DNA of 64,000 nucleotides from Syngnathus acus (lineage: Eukaryota; Chordata; Actinopteri; Syngnathiformes; Syngnathidae): the NCBI RefSeq assembly GCF_901709675.1, contig NW_023590223.1, forward strand, positions 186,001 to 250,000. Reading direction: 5' to 3'. Below, piece after piece: positions 40,871 to 49,190 of the stretch. The number at the start of each line of letters is the position of its first letter. The first letter of the stretch is position 1. Under the pieces are notes generated by a model. It was not told the origin of the DNA, ran no database searches, and was given only the letters and a program-made list of their open reading frames with translations. Both the position numbers and the translations under genes were made by a program.

Positions 40871-40921
40871 ACGACCCTGAGAAGAAGACAGTCATACTCG
40901 TCCCGAGTGTCCGCCGATGAT

Positions 40922-40958
<37 letters not shown>

Positions 40959-41068
40959 GTGTGTGTGTGTTTGTGTGTGTGAGAGTGAGAGAGAGCGAGA
41001 AAGAGTGCGAGAGAGAGAGAGAGAGAGAGAGCAAGAGAGAGCGCGAGAGAGAGCGAGAGCGAGAGAGA
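40922..41068. repeat. Compound (GT)n/(GA)n microsatellite
   Basis: GT array to about 40980, then GAGA with GC interruptions. Confidence 0.95.
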
Positions 41069-41085
41069 ACGCTCAACCGTAGCGT

Positions 41086-41560
41086 GCCGCCGACCGCCCA
41101 ACTGCACCGCGCTGGTCGCATTATTGTGACAGAGCCGTCGCTGAAATCTAGAAAATATTTTTAAAGTTCTGATGTACTTTCTAAAATTTAAGTGGATCTC
41201 AGTGCGCAGGGAGCTTAATTTGGTGCGGTCGGGCAACCGCAGCGCGCCGGGCGCTCACTGTCGCATTGCTTAAAGAGCGCCTTTGTGTTTTAGGATGGCT
41301 TTACTGCTCCCACTTGCTTTCTTTGGAGGCATGATTAGGGGTTAATACAATCCTCAAAGTAACGAAATTACAATAACGAACGGAGTCAGTCGGCATCCGG
41401 GCCGCGCGGTCGGGTTTTCTCGGGTCCTTTCGGCTCATCTTGCGAGGTTCAACCTCCGACTTTTGTTGGACAACCGAAGCAAAAAAATCTCGAATTTCTT
41501 TGTTCGAATTCCGATTTGTTCGAGAACCGGGACGTTCGAAAACCGAGGTTTGACTGTACT
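41086..41560. mobile_element. Mariner/Tigger-like nonautonomous element, left end lost
   Basis: Shares CGCATTATTGTGACAGAG and AATATTTTTAAAGT with 15829-16402; right terminus AACCGAGGTTTGACTGTA. The left terminus is replaced by the microsatellite. Confidence 0.7.
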
Positions 41561-41770
41561 CCCAGACTTCCCTGCCACTTGTGCGCTGTACAGAAAGCCA
41601 ATTATGGGACTAAATTGGAATAGCTGGTCTCTGGACACTGGAAAAACTGGTTTCAGATGCCCAGCAATTGACACATTAGCAATTAAAAAAAAAGAAGAAA
41701 AAAAAAAAAAAAAGAATTCAAAACTTCTGGCTCCCACACCAGCATATGCCTGCCATGGTCTGGACCTTGT
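41561..41770. other. Unassigned spacer
   Basis: An A-rich run (41688-41713) and no recognised feature. Confidence 0.4.
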
Positions 41771-41842
41771 GGTTCCATAGTGTAATGGTTAGCACACTGG
41801 ACTCTGAATCCACTGATCCGAGTTCAAGTCTCAGTGGAACCT
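41771..41842 (+). tRNA. tRNA-Gln(CTG), array unit 1
   Basis: 72 nt. Acceptor GGTTCCA/TGGAACC perfect, loop CTCTGAA gives CTG (glutamine). Two mismatches: first anticodon-stem pair and one T-stem pair (CCGAG/CTCAG). A T6 run lies 6 nt downstream, a good polymerase III stop. Confidence 0.75.
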
Positions 41843-41925
41843 CAACCTTTTTTGCATTTACCTATTCCTATCTATACTGCTTGTGAGCTGCTCTATAAAA
41901 CCATATACGTAACTTCCATGGCATG

Positions 41926-41997
41926 AGTTCCATAGTGTAGTGGTAAGTGCTCTGGACTCTCACCCCAGCGACCCGAGTTCAAGTCTCAGTGGAACCT
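41926..41997 (+). tRNA. tRNA-Gln body with CTC anticodon, unit 2
   Basis: 72 nt, 155 bp after unit 1. Loop CTCTCAC in CTGGA/CCCAG (last pair A-C). Acceptor starts with A, so pair 1-72 is lost. TTTT lies 7-10 nt downstream. Confidence 0.65.
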
Positions 41998-42087
41998 CAA
42001 CTGTTTTGGCATTTGCCTATTCCTATATATATGCTTGTGAGCTGCTCCATAAAACCATATACATAACTTCCATGAAACAATGGTGTG

Positions 42088-42159
42088 GTTTCCATACTGT
42101 AGTGGTTAGTGCTCTGTACTCTCACCCCAGCGACCTGAGTTCAAGTCTCAGTGGAACCT
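42088..42159 (+). tRNA. tRNA-Gln body with CTC anticodon, unit 3
   Basis: Loop CTCTCAC, stem CTGTA/CCCAG with two mismatches, T arm CTGAG/CTCAG perfect, acceptor GTTTCCA/TGGAACC with pairs intact except position 2. TTTT downstream. Confidence 0.65.
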
Positions 42160-42251
42160 CAACTATTTTGGCATTTACCTATTCCTATCTATACTGGCTT
42201 GTGAGCTGCTCCATAAAACCATATACGTAACTTCCATGAAATAATGTCGTG

Positions 42252-42323
42252 CGTTCCATAGTGTAGTGGTTAGTGCTCTGGATTCCCACCCCAGTGACCG
42301 GAGTTCAAGTCTCAGTGGAACAT
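42252..42323 (+). tRNA. tRNA-Gln body with CCC anticodon, unit 4
   Basis: Loop TTCCCAC reads CCC (glycine) instead of CTC. T arm CGGAG/CTCAG has one mismatch; 3' end TGGAACA breaks the last acceptor pair. Confidence 0.55.
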
Positions 42324-42422
42324 CAACTATTTTGGCATTTACCTATTCCTATGTATATATACTATTTGCTTGTGAGCTGGTCCATAAAACCATATACGTA
42401 ACTTCCATGACGTAATGCCGTG

Positions 42423-42494
42423 GGTTCCATACTGTAGTGGTTTGTGCTGTGGACTCTCACCCCAGCGACTTGAGTTCAAGTCTCAGTGGAACCT
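42423..42494 (+). tRNA. tRNA-Gln body with CTC anticodon, unit 5
   Basis: Acceptor GGTTCCA/TGGAACC perfect. Stem TTGAG/CTCAG nearly perfect. Anticodon stem GTGGA/CCCAG weakened. TTTT downstream. Confidence 0.65.
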
Positions 42495-42589
42495 CAACTA
42501 TTTTGGCATTTACCTATTCCCATGTATGCTATTTGCTTGTGAGCTGCTCTATAAAACCATATAGGTATCTTCCATGGATTAATAGTGTG

Positions 42590-42661
42590 GGTTCCATACT
42601 GTAGTGGTTAGTACTCTAGACTCTCACCCCAGCGCCCTGCGTTCAAGTCTCAGTGGAACCT
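42590..42661 (+). tRNA. tRNA-Gln body with CTC anticodon, unit 6
   Basis: Acceptor perfect. Loop CTCTCAC, stem CTAGA/CCCAG with two mismatches; T arm CTGCG/CTCAG has one mismatch. Confidence 0.6.
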
Positions 42662-42765
42662 CAACTATTTTGGCATTTACCTATTCCTATTTATACTATT
42701 CCTATATCTGGCTTGTGAGCTGCTCCATAAAACCATATACGTAACTTCCATGGAATATTGGTGTG

Positions 42766-42837
42766 CGTTCCATAGTGTAGTGGTTAATGCTCTGGTCTCT
42801 CACCCCAGTGACCTGAGTTCAAGTCTCAGTGGAACCT
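42766..42837 (+). tRNA. tRNA-Gln body with CTC anticodon, unit 7
   Basis: Acceptor CGTTCCA loses the first pair; T arm CTGAG/CTCAG perfect; anticodon stem CTGGT/CCCAG. Confidence 0.6.
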
Positions 42838-42932
42838 GAACTACTTTGACATTTACCTATTCCTATCTATGCTATTTGCTTGTGAGCTGCTCCATAAAAC
42901 CATATAGCTAACTTCCATGGATTAATGGTGTG

Positions 42933-43004
42933 GGTTACATACTCTAGTGGTTAGTGCTCTGGACTCTCACCCCAGCGACCAGAGTTCAAGTCTCAGTGGA
43001 ACCT
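42933..43004 (+). tRNA. tRNA-Gln body with CTC anticodon, unit 8
   Basis: Acceptor GGTTACA/TGGAACC with one mismatch; anticodon arm CTGGA CTCTCAC CCCAG; T arm CAGAG/CTCAG with one mismatch. Confidence 0.6.
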
Positions 43005-43099
43005 CAAGTATTTTGGCATTTACCTATTCCTATCTATACTATTTACTTGTGAGCTGCTCCATAAAACCATATAGGTAACATCCATGAAGTAATGGCGTG

Positions 43100-43171
43100 G
43101 GTTCTGTAGTGTAGTGGTTAGTGCTCTGTACTCTCACCCCAGCGACCTGAGTTCAAATCCCAGTGGGACCA
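43100..43171 (+). tRNA. tRNA-Gln body with CTC anticodon, unit 9
   Basis: Acceptor GGTTCTG/TGGGACC; T arm CTGAG TTCAAAT CCCAG; loop CTCTCAC; last base A. It leads straight into the TTAGGG-like region. Confidence 0.6.
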
Positions 43172-43209
43172 AAAATATCTTATCCTTGAAAAATTTGCAA
43201 CAGAGTTGC

Positions 43210-44165
43210 TCGTGTGCTCCCCCATAAAACCATATACCATATACCATATGCTACAGTTAGGGTTGTTAGGGTTGTTAGGGTTGCTAGGGTTAGGAATAGG
43301 GTAAGAGGTAGGGTTAAGGCTAGGGTTAGGGTAAGAGGTAGGGTTAAGGTTAGAGCTAGGGCTAGGGTTAGGACTCTCACCCCAGCGACCTGAGTTCAAG
43401 TCTCAATGGAAAAAAATGGCCAAAAAGAAAGGTGAGGGGTAAGAGCTAAGGTTAGGATTACGGTTAGAGTAAGAGCTAGGGTTAGGAATAGGGTAGGAGC
43501 TAGGGTAGGAGCTAGGGTTGGGTTAGAGCTAGGGCTAGAGCTAGGGCTAGGGTTAGGAATAGGGTAAGAGCTAGGGTTGGGTTAGAGCTAGGGCTAGGGT
43601 TAGGAATAGGGTAAGAGGTAGGGTTGAGGTAGGAATAGGGTAAGAGGTAGGGTTAGGGTAAGAGGTAGGGTTAAGGTTAGAGCTAGGGCTAGGGTTAGGA
43701 CTCTCACCCCAGCGACCTGAGTTCAAGTCTCAGTGGAAAAAATTGGCCAAAAAGAAAGGTGAGGGGTTAGAGCTAGGGTAAGAGCTAGGATTAGGGTTAG
43801 GGTTAGGGTTAGGAATAGGGTAAGAGCTAGGATTAGGATTAGAGCTAGGGTTACGGTTAGGATTAGGGTAAGAGTTAGGGTTACAGTTAGGGTTAGAGCT
43901 AGGGTTAGGGTTTGGAATAGGGTAAGAGCTAGGGTTAGAGCTAGGGTTAGGGTTAGGAATAGGGTAAGAGGTAGGGTTAAGGTTAGAGCTAGGGCTAGGG
44001 TTAGGGTTAGGAATAGGGTAAGAGGTAGGGTTAAGGTTAGAGCTAGGGCTAGGGTTAGGGTAAGAGGTAGGGTTAAGGTTAGAGCTAGGGCTAGGGTTAG
44101 GACTCTCACCCCAGCGACCAGAGTTCAAGTCTCAGTGGAAGAAAATGGCCAAAAAGAAAGGTGAG
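43210..44165. repeat. Degenerate TTAGGG/GCTAGGG satellite with tRNA 3' halves
   Basis: Words TAGGGTTAGGG, GAGCTAGGG, GGAATAGGGTAAGAG repeat with higher-order periodicity. Three times (43375, 43700, 44100) the block is broken by GGACTCTCACCCCAGCGAC plus GAGTTCAAGTCTCA, i.e. the 3' half of the preceding tRNA units, followed by ATGGCCAAAAAGAAAGGTGA. So the satellite grew by copying the last tRNA unit together with the next exon end. Long LTLALTL frames here are artefacts. Confidence 0.85.
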
Positions 44166-45618
44166 TTTGTAAAACTGCAGTTTAAGGTCAGTACTCGTTT
44201 TCAATATTGATTTTTATTTATTTTTTAATTCCACCACTTTTAAATAGTCCATTACATTCATATCTGCTCCTGTCTAGTATTTACCAAAATCCAAATTTGG
44301 TTCCAACAAGATTGGTTCTACAGGACATTATTGTAATAAATAACTCCTTATGAGCACAAGTGTAGATAGTTTTTTTTTCTCTTTAGTTTGCTGTTAGAAA
44401 CTGTACCCTTGATCCGTGTGTTTGCTGTCCTAATAAGATAAGTTTAACATATTTTTTTCTGTACTTAAAAATCATCATTTCAGATGGGCTGATGCCAGAA
44501 GTCATAGAAGTGACCTCTTGTACCTTCACATCTCGTGACCCAAGTAATGAAAAGTCTGCCAAAAAGTGAGGTGAGTTTGGAGTAATCCTTTTCAATATAT
44601 AACTTTATCACGGTTGCTTTTAAATTGTCCAATTGTTACTACTGTATCAGTATCTAATTATCCTCACATATGCTGCTTACTAAGATTTAGATGACCCAAT
44701 ATATTAAACACCACGACTTTTTTTCTTAGACATGTAAGGTCTAAAGTTTAGACCTTTATTCAATCATAGTTGAATTTTGTGATAAAATGAAAATTAACCC
44801 ATCCAAATTTATTTATATCATCTTTGTTTGTCTATGTGTAGCACGTTATCAAAGCAAATTCCCCATACATGTAAAACACTGTCTGAAAAAAGTTTTTTTC
44901 AGATTTTTATTTTCCCTGATTTTGCAACAACTTGTATCTGTTCTTAATGGTTTTGTCAGAGAAATGGTGCATCCCAATGTGCTGCCTGTGCAACCTCTGT
45001 AGGGGCCAGGAATTGCTTCATCTACCAGCAGTGACACTCTGGTCAAATGCAAAACTGCTTAAAAGTAGTCAAGAAAATGAGAGACCTCTTTCCCCCACCT
45101 CCAAAACTGGGGCCATTCTAATATTGCCCTTTTGTGCATCTATTTTTAATTTTGTTAATATGAAAACAGCTGACACTGAAGACCACCGAGCAACTTAAAT
45201 GACCGGATTAATATCCCAGATAATAACTGATTTACTTATGTCTATTGTGGGCTCATCACCGTTGACAAAGATAGTTGACTTTTTAAAATATCTCATTTAA
45301 ATTATTTTGTCGGACTATTGTACATAAAGTGAATGTATTCTTTATGCAGTCTTGTTCTAATTAAGTTGTCAACTAAAAAGTGCTCTTCTTATGCCCTTAG
45401 GTAAAGAAAAAGTTGTGAAAAGAAGCTGGACCCCAGAGGAATGTGCTGCAGTAAATAAACATTTAAGGAAGTATATATTGACAAATCAGGTTCCTGGTAA
45501 GTTTGACTGCGAGAGATGCATTGCTGCAGAACCACAAGCACTGAGTAACAGAGACTGGAAAGCTGTTAAGTACTTTGTCAAAAATAGAATAACCACCATG
45601 AGGAGAAAATATGAGTGA
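44145..45618 (+). pseudogene. Small split gene relic ending in a basic, cysteine-pair domain
   Basis: Possible exons: 44145-44160 (ATGGCCAAAAAGAAAG, donor GTGAGT), 44484-44570 after TTTCAG (GLMPEVIEVTSCTFTSRD, donor GTGAGT) and 45401-45618 after CCCTTAG (KEKVVKRSWTPEECAAVNKH, ECAAVNKHLRKY, DCERCIAAEPQAL, DWKAVKYFVKNR). Phases agree, but exon 2 ends with TGA one codon before its donor where exon 1 has AAA. The last exon looks like a C-terminal domain found in many uncharacterised fish proteins (KR-P/S-W start, CxxC, NR end); function unknown. It could be transposon-derived. I cannot see a start exon with confidence. Confidence 0.5.
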
Positions 45619-45985
45619 AAGAGCTTCCCTTAACAGAGGTAGAAACACATGGCTGGTCCTGTTTCACCATTTGTTCACTATTTGTCATGTGTGTATAGGT
45701 GGACCTCTTAAGGTTGAAATATTAAAAGCGAGCCCCATAACTGACTAAAAATCTCATGTGTGTAAAGGTGGACCCCGCAAAGCCTGAAGGTTAGAAACAG
45801 GCCCCACATGTGACTGAAAAACTGACATGTAAAATAAAGTTTTGAATTGTGTTTATTGAAAGTGATTTTTAGTAACAAGATTTTTTTTGAGACTTGCCTG
45901 ATTTTTTTCATAGTTCTTGGACCACTAGAAAGGGTGGACCCCACAACTCAGTAAAGTACTTTGGGTCCTGCAGAGGGAGGTTAAC
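45619..45985. other. 3' flank of the relic, unassigned
   Basis: GTGGACC-type words repeat about every 60 bp (45700, 45768, 45930), and an AATAAAG at 45834 could be a polyadenylation signal for the relic. Confidence 0.4.
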
Positions 45986-45990
45986 AAGGA

Positions 45991-46063
45991 TGCGTGTGTG
46001 TGTGTGTGTGCGTGTGCGCGCGTGTGTGTGTGCGCGTGCGTGTGTGCGCGTGCGTGTGTGTGT
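45991..46063. repeat. (GT)n microsatellite
   Basis: GT/GC alternating array. Confidence 0.95.
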
Positions 46064-46064
46064 C

Positions 46065-46137
46065 TATTCCATGGTGTTATGATTAGCACTCTGGACTCTG
46101 AATCCCGTGATCCGAGTTTTAAGTTTCAGTGGGACCT
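46065..46137 (+). tRNA. tRNA-Gln(CTG) relic
   Basis: TTCCATGGTGTTATGATTAG, loop CTCTGAA; T loop has an extra T (GAGTTTTAAGTTTC). Flanks block D copy 2. Confidence 0.5.
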
Positions 46138-46255
46138 CAAATATTTAGTCAAATAGTATTTGATAAAGTAATCAATCACATGTTCTCCGAGTTACATATA
46201 CGGTCATATGCAAAAGTATCATTTGTATGCAAAATCTATTTCAAGATTTTCCTTT

Positions 46256-47255
46256 ATCAAAGTCAAAAGTCAAAGTCAAAGTCTGCTTTATTGTCAATTT
46301 CTTCACATTCCAAGACACACAAAGAAATCGAAATTACGTTCCCACTATCCCACGGTGACAAGACATAGTACACAATATACATACAAGTAAACAACACGAA
46401 AAATAAAAACAAGAAGGCACAAACAATGAATAAATAAGAGTGATGAATAAATAATAAATAAATAAATAACATAATAAATAAGAGGAGCAAAAATGGAGCA
46501 AGTGTGCATACAGCAGACAGTCAGAATATACCGCAAAAGTACAGGACGCTACGCAGAAGGGGGGAGAGAGTTCAGGATCATAACAGCCTGGAGTATGAAG
46601 CTGTTGGTGAGTCTGGTGGTGCGGAAGCGCAGGCTCCTGTACCTCTTCCCAGAGGGCAGAAGATCAAACAAAGAGTGAGCGGGGTGACTCACATCACTCA
46701 CGATCGCGGTCGCCTTGCGGGTGAGATGGGAGGTGTAAATGTCCTTCAGGGAGGGGAGTGAAGCACCAATAATCTTACCAGCTGTGTTCACTATGCGCTG
46801 CAGGGCCTTCATGTTGTATTCAGTGCAGCTACCACCCCAAACAGCGATACAACTGGAGAGGATGCTCTCAATGGTGCCACGGTAGAATTAAAGATTTAAA
46901 GATTAAAGTCCCAATGATCGTCACACACACACCTGGGTGTGGTGAAATTTGTCCTCTGCATTTAACCCATCCCCATGTGATTTTAATCCATCCCCTGGGG
47001 GAGAGGGGAGCAGTGAGCAGCAGCGGCGCCGCGCTCGGGAATCAGTTGGTGATCTAACCCCCCAATTCCAACCCTTAATGCTGAGTGCCAAGCAGGGAGG
47101 CAATGGGTCCCATTTTTATAGTCTTTGGTATGACCCGGCCGGGGTTTGAACCCACAACCTTCCAGTCTCAGGGCGGACACTCTACCACTAGGCCACTGGA
47201 ATGTAGTCATGACGGCCGGAGGAGCACTTGCTCGCCTGTTCAGAGGCAATATCAG
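46256..47255 (-). pseudogene. L2-type LINE 3' end
   Basis: C-terminal frame 46812-46549 (MKALQRIVNTAGKIIGASLP, SHPAHSLFDLLPSGKRYRSL) then a 3' UTR and TTTGAC repeats. Interrupted by a SINE at 46886-47202. 5'-truncated. Confidence 0.8.
46886..47202 (-). repeat. tRNA-derived SINE, full length, inside the LINE
   Basis: Complete head (AGTGGCCTAGTGGTAGAG) to tail. Flanked by GAAT on both sides. Confidence 0.88.
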
Positions 47256-47401
47256 TAAAATATATCATATAGCGGACAGACACAATGATATTTGAGAAGT
47301 GAAATGAAGTTTATGGGACTTTCAGATTTGTCAAGAAGAATGGTGAAATATACCTTCAACCAGAATCCACACTCATTGGAAGCTATAGGAAGTGTCTAGA
47401 G

Positions 47402-47774
47402 CAGTGATTCTTAACCTTGTTGGAGGCACTGAACCCCACCAGTTTCATATGCCCATTCACCGAACCCCTTTTTTGTGAATATATATTTATTTTTTTCAAA
47501 TTGAAGACAGAGATGTTTTTACTGGTGCACAAAATGAGCCGTGCATAAACATCACCTTGTTCAAAGAATAGAACCAACACAATGCATGAATTCACAACAA
47601 ATGACATACCAGCAAATCAGTGTGACTTCTGCTGTTGCCTTTGCGAGACCAGTTCAGATATGCGAATTTATTAATCAGGTGTGTTTGGACCTCCGGAGTG
47701 GAGGCTCTGCCGAACCCCTGAAACCGACTCACCGAACCCCTAGGGTTCGACCGAACCCAGGTTAAGAACCACTG
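47402..47774. mobile_element. hAT-like MITE, copy 2
   Basis: CAGTGATTCTTAACCTTGTT ... AGGTTAAGAACCACTG; termini are clear inverted repeats. Same insertion site as 25590-25972. Confidence 0.85.
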
Positions 47775-48027
47775 GTCGAGAGGCTGTTATTTCTGCAAAA
47801 GGAGGATCTACTAAATATTGATATTGAAATATTGTCATTTTTCTCTTGGGGTGCCCAAATTTATGTACCTGCCTACTTTTGATGAAATAATGATTGCACA
47901 CTGTCTGCAAATCCAATCAACTTCATTTCACTTCTCAAATATCACTGCCGCCATCCACCGTGTATGGATTCGGGCTAGCGCCCAAAATTAAATTGGGCTA
48001 GTTGATCAACAGCAACGTTTTAAAGAA

Positions 48028-48099
48028 GGGCTTGTCTGGGAGTTGAACCCAGGACCTCCGACACCCAAAGCAAGAATCATACCCCTAGACCAACGAGCC
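48028..48099 (-). tRNA. tRNA-Pro(TGG), nearly intact
   Basis: 72 nt. T arm CTGGG TTCAACT CCCAG perfect, D arm TGGTCTAGGGGTATGATT canonical, loop TTTGGGT gives TGG (proline). One mismatch each in acceptor (GGCTCGT/ACAAGCC) and anticodon stem (CTTGC/GTCGG). Confidence 0.72.
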
Positions 48100-48187
48100 A
48101 TGACGGAAGCTTGCAGACCATGTTACATTCCGTGTAACGTTGGCCTGTCAAACGCTCCACATAATGATAGACAACAGTGTTTCCAAG

Positions 48188-48262
48188 AAGAGATCGTCCG
48201 GGAGTTAAACCCAGGTAATGATGCACCCTAAGCGAGAATCATTCCCCTGCACCGATGAGCTC
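48188..48262 (-). tRNA. tRNA-Pro(AGG)-like relic
   Basis: GATTCTCGCTTAGGGTG is canonical, but the 3' half of the anticodon stem and the T loop (TTTAACT) have drifted. Confidence 0.5.
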
Positions 48263-48359
48263 CATAGTCGACCAGCTGACCCCGTTACATTCCGATTGGT
48301 AGCCCATGGACCTGAAGACTGAATGTCAGTGATTAATGGAATAAATGGAATCTGGTTGG

Positions 48360-48520
48360 CCTAAGGCTCCTAATTCCCTAACTTCAAGCCCTAACGCTAA
48401 CTCTAAAACCAGAACAATAACCAAACCCTAATAATTAACCCCTAACCTGCTAACTCGCTAACGGTAACCCCCTCACCTTTAACCCTAACCTCTAATGCGC
48501 CCCCTAAAGGTAGTGCCCTC
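48360..48520. repeat. Degenerate CCCTAA-like repeat
   Basis: Irregular CCCTAAC / CTAAC / CCTAA words next to tRNA-Pro relics; complement of the type at 43210. Confidence 0.7.
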
Positions 48521-48902
48521 TAAACTTGAAGGCAGGCATATACGAAAAAGACCAGCAGATTGCCCCATTTCAGTACTGTTTTAATAACGTTTACAGATGG
48601 TTAAAATCCACATAATAGTTATAAGCGCATGTGTTCTGTGAGCGTTCCCCTTTCTGCTTCCTCCCTTTCCTTTCTCCCGCCAAGCAGTCCATCTTGCCCC
48701 AACACAGGGCATGTTCCTTGTTAGTATCGTGGATAGTATCTCTGCTTGTCGCGTGAAAGACTGGGGTTCGGTTTTCAACCCAAGTGCGTTAACCTATGTT
48801 TGCAGCAGAGTTATTAGAGAGCTGCATTGGTTGTGCGTGCATCTTAAGTGAGTGACCTGTTAGTTTTTCAAAATGAACTCAAACTTTTATCTGTAGCCAC
48901 CT
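48521..48902. other. Unassigned spacer
   Basis: A scrap at 48745 (CGTGAAAGACTGGGGTTCGG) may be a tRNA T-arm relic. Nothing else. Confidence 0.35.
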
Positions 48903-49010
48903 TCTACTAAATCACTGGTCCCCAACCTTTTTTGCGCCACGGACCGGTTACGTGTCAGAAATATTTTCGTGGACCGGCCTTTATATAAATAAATAATACA
49001 TTTATATACT
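48903..49010 (+). mobile_element. hAT-like element, left end only
   Basis: TGGTCCCCAACCTTTTTTGC and CCACGGACCGGTTACG are a familiar hAT terminus; the right end is missing. Confidence 0.6.
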
Positions 49011-49190
49011 ATGTGCCTTCTTATTTTTACTTTGTGTATTGTTTACTTGAATGTTTTGTTTGTCTGTGGACCAATTGGGTGTAATATGTCTTGTCTCCAC
49101 CGTGGGATAGTAGGAAACGCAGTTTCAATGTCTTTGTATGTCTTGACATGTGAAGAAATTGACAATAAAGCAGACTTTGACTTTGACTTT
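49011..49190 (+). repeat. L2-type LINE 3' end, plus strand
   Basis: Ends GACAATAAAGCAGACTTTGA with TTTGAC repeats. It truncates the minus-strand LINE on its right. Confidence 0.8.

Larger units (their letters stand above)
37340..40890 (+). mobile_element. LINE with APE endonuclease, YADD reverse transcriptase and C-terminal zinc finger
   Basis: GC-rich leader (37340-38050) and a single ancestral ORF now in three frames (see next entries). The 5' leader is related to 10690-11000. The 3' end runs into a GT/GA microsatellite at 40922. Clade not assigned; the domain order suggests the I/R1-like side of APE LINEs. Confidence 0.8.
46195..47960. mobile_element. Block D copy 2: DNA transposon with nested LINE, SINE and hAT MITE
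   Basis: Same host element as 25351-26135. Here a minus-strand LINE 3' end (46256-47255) lies near its left end, a SINE lies in that LINE, and the hAT MITE is at 47402-47774 with GTCTAGAG/GTCGAGAG duplications. Confidence 0.75.

Noticed and set aside
41771-43171. CRISPR-like regular repeats
   Set aside because: The repeated units fold as tRNAs and the spacers are themselves repeated; the genome is eukaryotic.
43723-44128. Long minus frames of Leu-Thr-Leu-Ala and Asn-Pro-Ser repeats
   Set aside because: Generated by the TTAGGG-like satellite in all frames.
43210-44165. True interstitial telomere
   Set aside because: Perfect TTAGGG runs are only a few units long and are mixed with GAGCTAGGG and GGAATAGGG words, so I call it telomere-like only.
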